NCBI RefSeq assembly: GCF_003945595.2
Contig: NW_024104380.1
Location: 856,441-920,440 of the forward strand
Origin: Pipra filicauda
Taxonomy: Eukaryota > Chordata > Aves > Passeriformes > Pipridae
Direction of reading: 5' to 3'
Length of the DNA stretch: 64,000 nt
Shown here: positions 35,759 to 47,827 of the stretch, piece by piece
How positions within the stretch are numbered: the first letter of the stretch is position 1
How the letters are laid out: each line of letters starts with the position of its first letter
Notes under the pieces: model-generated
Told to the model about the DNA's origin: nothing
Database searches by the model: none
Seen by the model: only the letters and a program-made list of their open reading frames with translations
Position numbers and translations under genes: made by a program

Positions 35759-37842
35759 TACCATTGAACTGTATTTTTGTGAGAAGAGTCGTAACCAAAC
35801 TTTAAAACAAATAAATGAGGATTGAAGATGACAAGTTAATAACCCAACTAATTGGCAAGGTCATGGGATTTTGCCAGGCCTTGCCATCCTGCTGGGAAAA
35901 AATTCCAGGCAGAGGCACCTGGGGATGGAACAGACCCGGGTCATGTTCTGGTTCTGGTTTGTGTGGTTTTGCTATTTAAACACAAGCATTTAATTGCTGC
36001 AAACAGTGGGAGTCCCACATTATTCTGATGGTTACTGAAGTGTTAAATTGATCAGAGCACTGAGAATTTGTATATGTTTTTAAATCAACCTCCTGGCACA
36101 TCTCCTTTGCCTTAATGCTTTCCCATTACCCTTAATTAAATCCTTTTCTTACCCACTGCCTCCCAAATTACATCACTAACCCCTCTCTCCTTCTCATCTT
36201 GGTAGTGCCTCCAAAATTTACAAAAATTAATGGCTCCTCCAGTTTTTAACCACTTTGGGCAAAATTCCCCCTCACGTAATTTCCCCGGGAACAGATGGAG
36301 CTGCCCCAGGAATGAATTGGGATACCAGGAATTACTGAGCAACCTGAGGACTGAGCTCTTTATGCCTTTCTTGCTTTGCAAATCTGATTTCTCCAGCAGT
36401 GGGGAGGAAGATAAAGCAGAAAACCCAAAATGCTGAAGACAAAACGAGCTCAGTGCCCTCAACTCACACATCCACAACTCCCAGGGACAGGGTTGGGAAG
36501 CCTGCCATGGATCAGGGATAGGCATAAACCTCTGGGTGTTGGGTGCTTGAAGCATCTATTTATCTACATATATTTAAAGCTCTTCCCCTACAGACACTTT
36601 TAGTACCTGGTGTGTGTGTTGGAATTGAATTACTACCGCCTTATTTTAGTTTTATGCTTTTGGAATGGCATTAAAAACAACCCTTACCCCACATAAAACC
36701 GGAGGAAATGATGATGAATCAGGCCCAATCACTTCACTTTTCTGTAATTGTGCTCTTTAAAAAGGTGGGAAGAGTCTGAGTGTGAACAAAGCAAACTGCA
36801 AAAAACTAGGCTTCCCCTAAAAAATTACATTTTCTCTCATTTTTGGGGCTTTTTTTTTTTTACTCCACAACATCTTGAAAAAGCTTGGCCTGGAAGCATA
36901 AAAACAATCTCACTGAAAGCTTTCCTTTGACACTAAAATATATGTATAACAATTGTTAGGAAAGCAAAATGCCCAAAAAGCTACATGGCCCAATTAATTT
37001 GGAAACATTTAAAACGATCAATTGAAAACCTTTTAAGGCAACAACTCCAGAGGACACAGAGCATCAAAATAGCCTGGAAATATATATTTTTTTTTGAACT
37101 GGAAAAACCTGGAAATGTTCTTGGTAAAGTGCAAATAAATTGCTTGGAGGTTCTGGAAGTGCAGGGTGACACCAGGGCTGGTCCAGGAGAAGGGCACAAA
37201 GTGTGACAGCTGGTTTGGTGGCACTTGGGCACAATTCCCTCCAGAAGGTGTCAGGCAAACTCAAGTTTCCCTTGTTATAATTAAATTACATGATCTGTAT
37301 TGGGGAAGACTCTTGTCTATTGGTTCTTAAACAGAGTGAAGCGTTCTAAGGGTCCAAAATGCTGTTGTTTCAAAAAATTGGATGTTTTCCACTTTGGATT
37401 TCAGTGTTATCTGAAAAACAAATCATTGGGAGGGTTGTGGCTTCCCTCTGTCACACCCAAAATCCTGTCATTTGAGCAAATGGCTGGCCAGGATTGATTT
37501 ATGGATCTCCTATAGTATAACATAATGACACGTAACAAAATTTCATTACCCGGGGAGGTTAATTTGAATTATGGGTTGTTCTCCCTGCCAGGCACTGGAG
37601 ATACTTGTGTTCAGGGGCTGCTGCAGGATTTTAAACCACTTTCAATGGACTGCAGAGTCCTGGCAACGCAGCAATTCACTCTCCTGAGGAGAGAAAGCCA
37701 AGTGATCTGCAAGGTTTTATTGGCCATGGGTTGTTTAAAGGTAATTGCTACAGCACACACTGAAAACCTGCTGCTCCAGAGCAATCAAAAAGGTGGTGGT
37801 GCATAAAAGAATAAAGGAAATTCCTGAACTGAAGATACCCCC
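35759..37842. other. 2.1 kb of unique DNA
   Basis: A T-rich run lies at about 36850-36861. Short frames only. Nothing recognised. Confidence 0.5.
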
Positions 37843-37988
37843 ATCCCTGGAAGTGTCCAAGGCCAGGTTGGACGGGGCTTGGAGCAACCTGGGCTGGTGG
37901 AAGGTGTCCCTGCCCATGGCAGGGGGTGGCACTGGATGGGCTTTGAGGTCCCTTCCAGCCCAAAATTTTCCAGGATTTTCTGATTCTA
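37843..37988 (+). mobile_element. CR1 3' fragment (~146 bp)
   Basis: ATCCCTGGAAGTGTCCAAGG through CATGGCAGGGGGTGGCACTG to the tail TTTTCTGATTCTAAG. About 60 bp downstream begins the purine-rich block and the GGGAAGGTTT array. Confidence 0.9.
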
Positions 37989-38049
37989 AGAAAAGGGACA
38001 TGAAACAGGAACAGTGTTTGGTGTTTGGGGAATTATTTCACTGTGTGCA

Positions 38050-38154
38050 GGAAAGAAGGGAAGAAATGGAGAAGGAAGGAAAAGGAAATGAAGGAAGGGA
38101 AGGGAAAGGGAAAAAGGGAAAAGGAAAAAAGGGAAGGTTTGTGAAAGGAAGTTT
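38050..38154 (+). repeat. Purine-rich lead-in to the GGGAAGGTTT array
   Basis: Irregular GAAGG, GGGAAA and AAAAGGG runs, nearly all purine apart from a few T bases. It grades into the regular array at 38155 and probably represents its degenerate edge. Confidence 0.8.
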
Positions 38155-38315
38155 GGGAAGGGAAGGTTTGGGAAGGTTTGGGAAGGGAAGGTTTGGGAAG
38201 GTTTGGGAAGGGAAGGTTTGGGAAGGTTTGGGAAGGGAAGGTTTGGGAAGGTTTGGGAAGGGAAGGTTTGGGAAGGTTTGGGAAGGGAAGGTTTGGGAAG
38301 GGAAGGTTTGGGAAT
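38155..38315 (+). repeat. GGGAAGGTTT minisatellite with 25-bp higher-order units
   Basis: Five consecutive identical 25-bp units, each a 15-mer (GGGAAGGGAAGGTTT) plus a 10-mer (GGGAAGGTTT), occupy 38155-38279. Two 15-mers follow at 38280-38309. The strand carries many closely spaced GGG runs, so G-quadruplex formation is plausible. The same unit occurs in inverted orientation at 14094-14237. Open frames through it are artefacts. Confidence 0.96.
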
Positions 38316-40687
38316 AAAAAAAATAAAACTCAAAAGCCAACAGGTCCCATGGAAATGGGAAAGTTTTCATGAGAACCCTTAAAAATATAAAACCACAGAT
38401 TTTCACTGTTTACATGAAAATAGTGCTGCAGAAAGGAATGTTTCAGCAGCAAAACTACCTGGAAATCCAAGTGGATTTGAGTTCACAAGATCTCCAATTA
38501 TTTCTGAGTTGCTCACTTGCTTGGGAAGTTTCCCAGCTCTGTGAAGTCCCCTCCAAGGTGATGCCCAGTAGATGGGCAGTCCCTGTGTGACTGTGTTTCC
38601 ATTATCCTTTTACAGACACACCTTTTGCTCAGGTGGCAGAACATTTCTAAGAGGAAATCTGCAATCTCTCTGAGGCCTTTGTATTGTTGAATTATCAAAC
38701 TCAAAGGCCCCAAACCCAAAGAGGTGAAAATGGGGCTGAAATGGCAAAAGCAGCAGGGATGAGGAGAGGAGGGTTTGCCAGGAGAGAAGGGATGCTGGAA
38801 TAGCCACCTCTAGGGATTTCTTTCTCCTTTTACAACCTTCCCCATTACTGGATTGCAGGTCTTTCTTCACATAATTTGCAGGTCAAATGTGAGAGCTGAG
38901 TAATAACAATTTCAATCAGGTGCCAGGAGAACAGCAAAACTCAGGTTCTTCACACCTGAGGAACAGTGTGGAGTGAAAATTATAGAGAAAGGGCAGGTGC
39001 AAAGAGATCCTGGTTCCTCCTGAGACAAGGATTAAAACATGGGAACAACTAACAGATGTACAAAAGGCTGAATCTCATTCTCAGAAGAGGTTGAAGCACT
39101 TTGAGCTGGGGAACAGTGAGAGGGTCACTACCACAGAGTTTGTCAAGAAATTACAAATCACTTACTCCTGTTGTAAAAGCAGTTGTAAGAAATATCTACT
39201 TGCTGGAGCTCAGCCTTCCAGGATCAGAAAACTGGTGCCACAACCAGTTGCAGACCCTGAGAGACTTTCCAGGAACATAATAAAAGTGACAAGAACCATG
39301 AGAGCTGAAACCAAAATTGAGCTCTTATCTCCTTTGAAATTCCATTTATCCTGCAACAGTCTACAAAATAATCTAAACTTTACATTTCCTTGCCACTATC
39401 ATTGAAAGACTTGGCAGGATGAGGTGAAATCCTTGCTGAAAACACTCCAAGGCATCACAGGGGAGGTGAAACCAAGACAAAAAGTGAGGTTTGAAAAGCA
39501 AATTTTGTGGGGTTGTTGTTTTTATTTTTTTCTTCTGAAGAACCTACTAACCTTTGTAAATGTGAAATATAAGAGGACTTCATGCCCTTAACAAGTGAAT
39601 GAGTGTGAAAGAGAGAAATGGAAAGCAGGCCCGGGGGAAAGTTTGATCTCTGGTTGTTAATGGATACACAGAATGCAGTGCCAGGATAATCAGAGGGAGT
39701 CTGTTGGAGAAGAGGGATGTGTGGCTCCCCAGTTACTGACAGCAGGGAAAATTGAAAGAAATTACATTCATGGGAGTGTGAAATGTGAAAGGCAGGGAAA
39801 TAAATTAGATGTTGTATGACCTCTAGTGTAATATGTGGAGAACTAATACATTTAACCTGGTTGTAATCATGTCAGAGTTAGACTGCATTAGGAACTTTTG
39901 CATGGAGATTTGACTCTCTCCAGCTCTGGCCTCAACTTTTGGGAATGGGAAATAACACAGCAGCACAGGCAGCTCCAGAGTGAGGGCTGGGAAGGAAATT
40001 CAGCAGAGTTTGTGCTGTGCAAGAGAGCCAGGCTCAGAATTTGCTAATGGTGCCCCACTCAAACCTGAGACCAGCAAATATTTGGGTTTCTCAAAGAAGA
40101 AGAAAAGATAATATATCAGCTGCAAACTCTGGTACATCCCAACAGACCAAAATATCTCCAGAATAAAGCTGGTCTGTGTGGAAGTCTCTTTGCTGGTGTT
40201 AGTAAAGGGCTTAAATTGCTTGAAGATGTGATTGGGGAGCTTTAGGTATAATGAGATTTCTTTAAAGAAACCACGGCTATGAGCATGTTTTCAGAAGTAA
40301 ACTTGCCTATTAAATATTGACATTGTTACTGTCAGTATATCCTCCTCACAATGGCAGTTTCTAGTTACTTGGAAAATTTGCCTTTGAAACATGTTTAATC
40401 AGTACTTTAGTGCTGCTAATTTATAACAACTGATTTTTTTCTGCCAATGCAAAAGAAAGAGGATGTTCAGAAGTGGCTTCAATGGTCCCCAAAACTGCTT
40501 GTTGGGAACATCCCCTGCTGCATGAGGGATGTTGGAGAGACTCAAAAGGAGGCACTGGAGGAGAAGTAGCCTTCTGAGGGAATGACAAATAAGACAACCT
40601 TCTCCAGGCAGTCGTGGAGTGAAGAGTGGAACAGCACAAAGTGCCAAAGCAGGAGGCACTGCTTGGACATTTGGGAAACTTAGTCCC
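38316..40687. other. 2.4 kb of unique DNA
   Basis: A run of frames up to 110 codons on both strands with no recognisable domain. No retroposon or RNA gene recognised. It ends at the mitochondrial insertion. Confidence 0.5.
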
Positions 40688-40893
40688 TTCCTACACGAAT
40701 CCAAACACAAGAACCTCCCATCCTCTCTCACAATTCCTACTCTGAGTCCCAGCTGCCAACCTCCTCATCCTAACAACCAACAGAACATCCCTCCATCATT
40801 ATCACCCAACTAGCCTCCCTTGCCTTCTTCCCCGTCCTCCTAAAGCTCTTCCCCATTTTTGGAGCCCTAGAAAACAAAATATTCAACTCTTAA
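40688..40893 (+). pseudogene. cytb 3' fragment, NUMT pseudogene
   Basis: This is the last part of mitochondrial cytochrome b, a respiratory complex III subunit, with frame breaks. After an out-of-frame start, codons 40807-40890 read in the mitochondrial frame: QLASL near the start, [11 protein letters not shown] near the end, closed by TAA at 40891-40893. GALENK followed by the stop a few residues later is the usual bird cytb C-terminus. About 13 and 15-20 bp appear to be missing upstream compared with typical bird cytb. It cannot make a protein from this nuclear site. Confidence 0.9.
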
Positions 40894-40897
40894 ATAT

Positions 40898-40966
40898 ACT
40901 CTAATAGTTTATGGAAAACACTTGTCTTGTAAATCAAAGAGCAAGGGCTGCACCTCTTCTTAGGGT
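40898..40966 (+). pseudogene. tRNA-Thr (mitochondrial, TGT), NUMT pseudogene
   Basis: A 69-bp segment whose acceptor arms ACTCTAA and TTAGGGT still pair over 7 bp with one G-T wobble. The anticodon loop CTTGTAA keeps the TGT anticodon. The anticodon stem is damaged: CTTGT against ATCAA gives two mismatches. It lies 4 bp after the cytb stop, as in bird mitochondrial DNA. Not expected to be functional in the nucleus. Confidence 0.88.
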
Positions 40967-40980
40967 TCCTCAAAGCAACT

Positions 40981-41048
40981 CGGAAAAAAGGACTTAAATC
41001 TCTGTTTCCACCTCCCAAAGCTGGTATCTGACACTGAGTTGTTCTCTG
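40981..41048 (-). pseudogene. tRNA-Pro (mitochondrial, TGG), NUMT pseudogene
   Basis: Read on the minus strand it starts CAGAGAAC, has the anticodon loop region CAGCTTTGGGAG with TGG, and ends TTTTTTCCG. The acceptor stem carries at least one mismatch. A 14-bp spacer separates it from tRNA-Thr. Orientation opposite to tRNA-Thr is as expected for mitochondrial tRNA-Pro. Confidence 0.86.
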
Positions 41049-41054
41049 ATACCC

Positions 41055-41382
41055 CTCACAAAGCTCCAAAGACCCCACATGAAGTCAGTAACAGCCTCCA
41101 AGCCATAACCAAGAACATCCCTGCCCTGCAAGAATAAAACACACTAAAATCCACTCCAGCAGAAAACATTCCCCCACTATCAAGAGTAGCCACCCTAAAC
41201 TTCCAGCACTCAGCAAACCCCCCAAAAACTGCCCCTACAGTGAGTACTAAAACTGTACCCCATAAGACACCAATCCCTCCAAGCCTCTGGAAAAGGATCT
41301 GCTTTTAAAAACACAGAATAAACAAGAACAGATCACACAAATAAACCCTAAAACCCACCAATGACACAGAGGAGACCCCAGG
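41055..41382 (-). pseudogene. ND6 fragment, NUMT pseudogene
   Basis: The minus strand corresponds to part of mitochondrial NADH dehydrogenase subunit 6 (complex I). On the + strand it shows the C/A-rich bias typical of light-strand-encoded ND6. Landmarks are AACATCCCTGCCCTGCAAGA, CACTAAAATCCACTCCAGCA, ACATTCCCCCACTATCAAGA and GTACCCCATAAGACACCAAT. The C-terminal codons next to tRNA-Pro are partly deleted and the N-terminal part is missing beyond the insertion edge. No intact frame. Confidence 0.87.
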
Positions 41383-42679
41383 TGTTTTCCTTAATTAATG
41401 AACCTGAGTTTGGAGTTGGAGGATGTGAAGTTGTCAGTGAGAGACAGAAGCTGATAAGCCAACTGGAAGGCTGGGAAAGGCTTTCCAGAGCCACATTCTC
41501 TTAAGAAGGACTGAAATTTGTCCCACACGTTGTGTCAAAAGGACTGCTATGAAGAAAAAAATTATAGATTATACACTGCTATAGATATTTAATCTGGGTT
41601 TTGTGAATTTAAAATAACAGTGAAAATGTATGACAGTTTTGCTAATCAGAAGTTCCTTGTCTTTTTTAAGTCAGGTTACAGGGACCATTCCCTATATTAT
41701 AGATGGAAAAAAAAAAGAGGAAATAAATATAGTTGGACACGTCTAATTAATAAACATTTGGACATGTCTAATTTCCTCCACATTGAGCTGCAGGATGCTG
41801 AAGAACTTCACTTCTAAAGGCATGAGGAAGCTGAGGGAAAGACTTGACCCAGTGAGAATGGAAGAGAGAAAACATAGCCCTGAGGGTTGGGGATTTTTCA
41901 ATTAAAGAGAGGATGGGAAAGCTAATTGGAAGGAAATCAGGCATTCTGAGTTTGAAGAAAGGATGTGGAACACCCTCAAGTGAAAGAGCTCCCAAGCAGA
42001 GGCTTGTTCCTCAAGAACTCCCTCACCACAGATTTGGGGTAATGGGAAACAGCTACGGGAGAACTAATGGGGTATTTGGGGAGCTGCTGCTTCCATCAAC
42101 ATCTGGGCATCCTGGAGATCCTAATCCACCTCTTTTTTGTTCCCCCCAGCAGGCTGAATATTGATGAGCAGTAACTGTAGGGTTTTTTTAAATCATATAA
42201 GTAATAACCATAAGGGCCACATTACCAAGAAGTTGCTTTGTCTGCTCCTTATTGTGCTGACACATAACTCCAATTAATCTGGTGTGATAACAAACCCATG
42301 ACTTCCACGTGGTCATTTTAATCTTTCGTTCAATATTCTGAGAAAACCACTAGGAAAAAATTCTGGAAGGGATTTTTTTGGTTTTTACCCCCTCAGTTCT
42401 GTTCCTGTTAAAATGCAGTGGGACTGGATACAGCTAAAACTTCAGGCTGAACTGGGGCTGCACTATATAGGACTTTCTGGAGTTATTTTGTCCAATCTTT
42501 TCTGTGAGCCACATAGATATGTTTTCCAGCTGATCTGATATAAAATCAGCTGATCTGTAGAAAATAATTGTGAACTTTACAGTCCTCTTTAGTTCTGACT
42601 GTCTTCTGAATATTCCAGGACTTTTTATTTGCTGTTTTACCCAACTTATTTGTCTTGTGGTGAGGTTTTAACTAATGCA
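41383..42679. other. Unique DNA
   Basis: CAGCTGATCTG occurs twice close together near 42527-42557. No gene or mobile element recognised. Confidence 0.5.
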
Positions 42680-42790
42680 GGAGGGTCTGGAGGGGCTGAG
42701 GGCACTTGGTTTGTTCAGCTGGAGAAGAGGAGACTGAGGGGAGACCTCACTGGGGTCTGCAGCTTTCTGGGCAAACCTCCTTTAAAGCAA
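42680..42790 (+). mobile_element. Internal CR1 fragment
   Basis: AGGGTCTGGAGGGGCTGAGG then GTTCAGCTGGAGAAGAGGAG and ACTGAGGGGAGACCTCACTG is the mid-3' CR1 segment. Unlike the other copies it has no 3' terminus or tail, so it has lost its 3' part by deletion. Confidence 0.72.
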
Positions 42791-45700
42791 GAGCAGGGGC
42801 ACAAAACCAGCAACATTATGCAGCAGGTTTGGAATAGCTGTTGCTTTTTAAAGAATTTCTAGAAAAGTGACTTCTCCCAAGGCTGGAGACTGAGTTTTTC
42901 ATCTCTTCCCAGTTTGAAGGAGGGCAGATCAGTCTCTTCTCTCTATATTTCCATCTGCTCTGAATACTTTCTTTTAAGGCTGGACAGCAGTGTCTTTAAT
43001 GGGTCCAGAAACGCCAGGAAAGCATCATCATGAGCAATAGAGTTCCCTTCTAAATGTATTTCAAGTTGGGCCACTTAACTGACAATTTCTATAACAAATT
43101 CAGGTCATGTCAAACACAGAATTCCTGACTCCTTCAGGTCCATGTGCAAGTTGAATATGCATAAGTCACATAAGGGGGATCATTTGTTATGCAAACCTGT
43201 GTCTTGACAAAAGGCTAAAATTTGGCTTTTTGAAGTGTTTTTAAAAAGTCTTTAAGGAGAGAGTTGTAGGATTGACAGAGGGGATGTGTCTCCACTTTTT
43301 TTAGGCTGTTGGGATACCACCAATTTTGTATAAGTCAGGTGTTAAGGCCAAAATTAGGCAATTACTGAAAAATAATGAGCAATTCAAAGATGGCTTTTCT
43401 GGGCTGTGGCCCACAGCTGCTGCTGCTGCACATCCTGGAAAATAACTCTCTCAATTATCAGCTTGGCACAAAGAATAATGTTTGTGGGTCATAATTAAAG
43501 GGGGTTGTTTGAACTGGCTTTGCTGTGCTTTATGACCAGTAGCCTGCAGGTGAACACTAAGTTTCACTTTTAGGACCTGCTCCATAATTTAAGCCAAAGT
43601 AACATCTAACATGCTCTTTTGTGCATTTAGCAAAGACCTGGCTGTCTTGTTCCAGGAAAAACGCAAAATTAAAAAAAAAAAAAAAAGAAAAAAGAAAAAG
43701 AAACCTTCAATTTAAAGGGGGTATTTTTAGAGGTCCCTCATTCTGTCATATTTATTCATGTTAGTTTATTACTGCATTAACAGCTTTAAAAAGTCCTTTC
43801 AGCTACTGCACTCTATTTGTCTAATTACCTGCCTTTCTTTTCTGGAACTAGGAATATAAAACATACTCCAAGCACTGGAATGAAGTCATTAATCAAACTG
43901 CAAATGTAACTGTCACAGGGAGCAACAAAAAAATTGGCAGGGATAGATGGTGGGTGGCATGAAAGTGTTTTCTGGCAAAACTTGACTTGACTTGTGATGT
44001 TGTGCAAACAAGCCACTATTCCTGCAATTATTGCTCCTCTCTCAGGTGTCTGTGGAGGAACAAAGCTCTGGAAAGGGGGTTTACAGTGTCTAAGAGCTTC
44101 TAAAGTTGTGATATTGTTAACTTTGGGTGAACAGGGCTCAAAATGGTGGTTCCTGAGCTGCAGAGGCACCAAAATCTTCCCTGGGCATTGTCCAGATCCT
44201 ATCTTGCCTCCCATGGAATGGGGCTGTGAAGCAGTGCTTCAGTGAGAAATATTAAAACAATTATTCTTTTGTTCTTCTCTCTATATTTTATAAGCTTTTT
44301 ATTAATTTCAGTGTCTGAGGTATTTTTTTTCCTGCCAAATTTGAATGAAAATAGCCAGTAGGGTTAAGAGATTGAGGAAAATGGAGAGCAAATACACATG
44401 GAGGCATTCCATTTTCTTAGAAAATCAGTCTAAAAATGACCAGTTGCTCCCAGATTTTGTACAGAATCGACCACCATAAATGTTCCCCATTTTTATGGTG
44501 TTCTTAGTTCGGAGACATTCTCCCTCTTCCATCCTTGTGCTGTGTAACCTCTCCTTCTTCCATAACCAAACCCTGGCAACTGGAAACCTGCACATAGCTG
44601 AGCTTTCTGGTGGTGAGTTGTCAGCAAGAAGAAAACAATCTTTGCCTTATAATACCAAGGAAATTAATCCTTAATATTCAGTTGCTTCCCAGTCCGCTTT
44701 CCAATATCTCAGCAATCCACTCCAATCAAACATGCATTGCAATTCAAAAGGAAATCTGTTCCAAGGGAGTTTCCATTAACACACACACACTTCTCAGTTA
44801 ATACAGTGCTCTGAAAGCAATATCTGGAGTAATACATGAATAATTTGGTGCTGGGGCGTTAATCCTTTGGGAATGGCACGTTAATAGTCTTGTTTAGATT
44901 GAACAGCTTCTGCAGGAACATTATTCATGCAAAGCATGTCATTCACCATTGATGGCAGATATCTGATCTCACCAATTAATGGGGATGAATTTGCTTAGAA
45001 CAAGATCTACTCAGGAAATGAAAACTGCACGAGAGTATGTCTGGCTCCTCTAATTTTTAATCTAGTTTAGGATTAACGGAATTTTTAACCAAATTTTCAG
45101 AAGATAAAGGTCTATCAGAGTTCTGGATCCACTCTATTACAATTTGGGAACAAGGCTGGTGCAAGATCCAAGCTTTGCTTTTTGCTTTGATCAAAACTTT
45201 TGTTGCTGAAGGAACGGCAGAGTGAAAAATTTCCCAAAACAAGCAAGACTGAATCCCTGAGGACTTGGGCTGCTGGAGGGAGGGAGAGAGGGGAAGAATG
45301 GGTGAAAAAAGAAAGAGACCTTTCAGCTTGGAAAGCATCCCTCCAAAATCTACACATTTATTGTCCAAAAGATTGAGTAGCAACTGATGCTCGGCGGTGT
45401 CATGTCAGTGTTATGAAAGATTCAAGTGATGTTTCCTGTCATCTTCCCTCAGTGCCTTTGATGTTGGTTTGCTTTAAAGTGGAATAAAAAGGGGACTCAA
45501 AGGCCTGTTATGTGTGTAAAGTCCTGTTTTGAAGCTGAAGGTCCCTTTGAACCAAGGACAGAGGACAGCTCTGAAGGGAAATCAAGCACTTGTTTCCCCT
45601 GCTCAGCAGGAGAATTTTGGTGTTCAGGGAGCAACAGGAGTCACAGGGTGTGACTGAGGTGAGAATTGGTGGGGTGGAACTGAAGAAGGGTGGAAGGAGT

Positions 45701-45894
45701 TCAAGCAGAGCAGCACAGATCAGAGATGGACTCCCAATGCTGGTGGGGGATAAAAGGGTGGGCAGAGATCTGCCAAAGGTGATGGCAAAACAGAATTAGG
45801 ATGAGGTGGGATCTACAGCAGGTCTGATCTGTGTCACAGGGAGTAGGACCTGGTTATGGTTTAGAGTTGGAAGCTAGACTTTGATTTTGAGCAA
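42791..45894. other. 3.1 kb of unique DNA
   Basis: An A-rich run with a few G bases lies at about 43670-43703. No frame longer than about 129 codons and no recognised domain or repeat family. The stretch at 45590-45890 is GC-richer and reads like a worn repeat, but I cannot name it. Confidence 0.5.
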
Positions 45895-46366
45895 GAAGGA
45901 CCTGTTGGAGCAGGTCCAGAGGAGGCCCTGGAGATGCTCCAGGGGTTGGAGCCTCTCTGTTCTGGAGCCAGGCTGGGGGAGCTGGGGGGGTTCACCTGGA
46001 GAAGGGAAGGCTCCAGGGAGAGCTGAGAGCCCCTTGCAGGGCCTGAAGGGGGTTTACAAAATAAAGGGGAGAGGGCCTTTTACAAGGGCAAACAGTGACA
46101 GAAGGGGGGAGACAGCTTAAAACTGAAAGAGGGTGGATTTAGATGGGATATTGGGAAGGAATTCCTGGCTGTGAGGGTGGGGAGGCCCTGGCACAGGTTG
46201 CCCAGAGAAGCTGTGGCTGCCCCTGGATCCCTGGAAGTGTCCAAGGCCAGGTTGGACAGGGTTTGGAGCAACCTGGGCTAGTGGAAGGTGTCCCTGCCCA
46301 TGGCAGGGGGTGGAACTAGATGGGCTTTGAGGTCCCTCCCAACCCAAACCATTCCAGGATTCCATG
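45895..46366 (+). mobile_element. CR1 copy (~470 bp)
   Basis: Runs from AAGGACCTGTTGGAGCAGGT through GGGGGAGCTGGGGGGGTTCA, GATGGGATATTGGGAAGGAA and GGAGCAACCTGGGCTAGTGG to ATTCCAGGATTCCATG. The 3' half is well kept. The middle (46050-46130) is diverged. Confidence 0.93.
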
Positions 46367-47728
46367 TTGCACCAGGCCACTGACTCAATGGCATAGAAAC
46401 AGGAAAGTGTCCTGGACAATGAACTTGCAATTAGCATTTTACCTCTCTTTATCTATTGGGATAATTAGTGCCCTCTTTGTACAGCACTGGAGCACCTGCA
46501 GATGGAATAATAACACAAATAATAATAATACAATAGCAATACAATAATAAAATACAATCATAATAAGACAATAATAATACAAATAATCCCTTCCCTCTTT
46601 CAGCAATAACTAGAAACATCTCCACAATAAACCTTTGTAAAAGAAATGTTAACAAGGGCATTTTATATTATATTACATGACTGGGCAAGTGACATGTGCA
46701 AACTACCCAATGTCCTAAAATGTTCGGCTTTTACAGTAAATAAACAAATTTAAAGACAAAACAATTGTTTTGATTTTTAATTGAGAAACAGAATTGACAG
46801 TTCTGAACAAAGCATAGCAACTTTCTTTTTATTGCAGATCCTATAATATCATATTTCTCCCATTTTATTAGGAGCAAATCATCACACTGTAATCAGATCT
46901 GCCTATTGATTTTAAATATCACATTAATAATGTCATGAATATGCTCTTTACTTAAAGTTAAATTCATATTTTAGACCTGGGGGGAACTCAATCTGCCACT
47001 TCCCACAAAGAAAATAATGATCATGGATCTTTCTATGTAAAATAATTCACCTTAATTCCCCTCAACCCTTTCACACCCTGGTTATAAATAATAAAATATT
47101 CAGAGTATTTTTGCAAACTCAAAATTTGCATTCATATATTTGAAAAATCTGAAGATCTTTATTTTTCCTCTATTATCTGGCCCGAAGTAACATATTTTTT
47201 GACTATTTGGGCCAGTGTCTATCCAGTTGTACCCCTGTGCTGGTCTATTCAGCAGAATTTTGCTGCTGCCCAGGAGCAAGGAGGAGAACTGCAATGTGTC
47301 TGATTTGTGCTGAATCCAATCATGCAGATTAATTACTAGAGTTTGCTCCAGGATGTGTCTTAAACCTCACTCAAGTCCATTATATTAGAGTTGGAATTAA
47401 AAAGTGAGATTTAGAATCAAGGCCATAATTCCTTTTTTTTTTATTGTTTAACCAAAGCCAGCCTGCCATATATTGGATTTCCTAGAGAACACTGGGGATA
47501 GAAAACCCCAGGCTGTGTAAAGAGAGGAAACAAAATGGCTCCTATCACAGAGAATAGATGGACATTTATTTGAATTAAACATTTAAATGTGGCTAATTAA
47601 CTCATTAACCTTTCCATTAATGATTATATTTCACACTGTGCACTACACCGCTGTGGTTCAGGGGTTTCTTAATTAAATCCAAGTCCACTGGTCTTTCAAA
47701 GATTTCCCATTAATTCCACTCTTATCAT
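46367..47728. other. AT-rich unique DNA
   Basis: It includes an imperfect (AAT)n / AATAC block at 46506-46588, listed separately. Otherwise nothing recognised. Confidence 0.5.
46506..46588. repeat. Imperfect (AAT)n microsatellite
   Basis: AATAAT runs interrupted by AATACAAT and CAATAGCAAT variants over ~83 bp. Confidence 0.88.
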
Positions 47729-47827
47729 CCTGGGCTAGTGGAAGGTGTCCCTGCCCATGGCAGGGGGTGGAATGAGATGATCCTTAAGGTCCCTTCCCAC
47801 CCAAACCAGTCTGGGATTCTGTGATTA
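47729..47827 (+). mobile_element. CR1 3' fragment (~98 bp)
   Basis: CCTGGGCTAGTGGAAGGTGTCC to CTGGGATTCTGTGATTA. One intact tail unit and part of a second. Confidence 0.86.

Larger units (their letters stand above)
40688..41382 (+). pseudogene. Nuclear mitochondrial insertion (NUMT): cytb end, tRNA-Thr, tRNA-Pro, ND6 part
   Basis: About 695 bp is colinear with avian mitochondrial DNA. It starts inside the C-terminal part of cytochrome b at CCTACACGAATCCAAACA, passes the cytb stop, and continues through tRNA-Thr (+), tRNA-Pro (-) and much of ND6 (-). It ends near CACAGAGGAGACCCCAGG. The order cytb-Thr-Pro-ND6 is the standard bird arrangement and differs from mammals, where ND6 precedes cytb. 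The copy is decayed: cytb has small deletions that break its frame, ND6 has lost bases near its C-terminal end, and the tRNA stems contain mismatches. Identification is from my knowledge of bird mitochondrial sequence, not from a search. The end points are uncertain by about 10 bp. Confidence 0.93.

Noticed and set aside
37745..38317. 190-codon frame ending in a repeated Gly/Lys/Phe-Trp pattern
   Set aside because: It joins a CR1 fragment to the GGGAAGGTTT minisatellite. The repeated peptide is the array translated.
40619..40813. 64-codon open frame containing LHESK
   Set aside because: It runs from unique DNA into the broken cytb segment of the mitochondrial insertion. A chance fusion, not a gene.
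40898..41048. Functional tRNA genes
   Set aside because: Both are mitochondrial-type tRNAs within a decayed NUMT, with stem mismatches and no nuclear tRNA promoter boxes that I can support.
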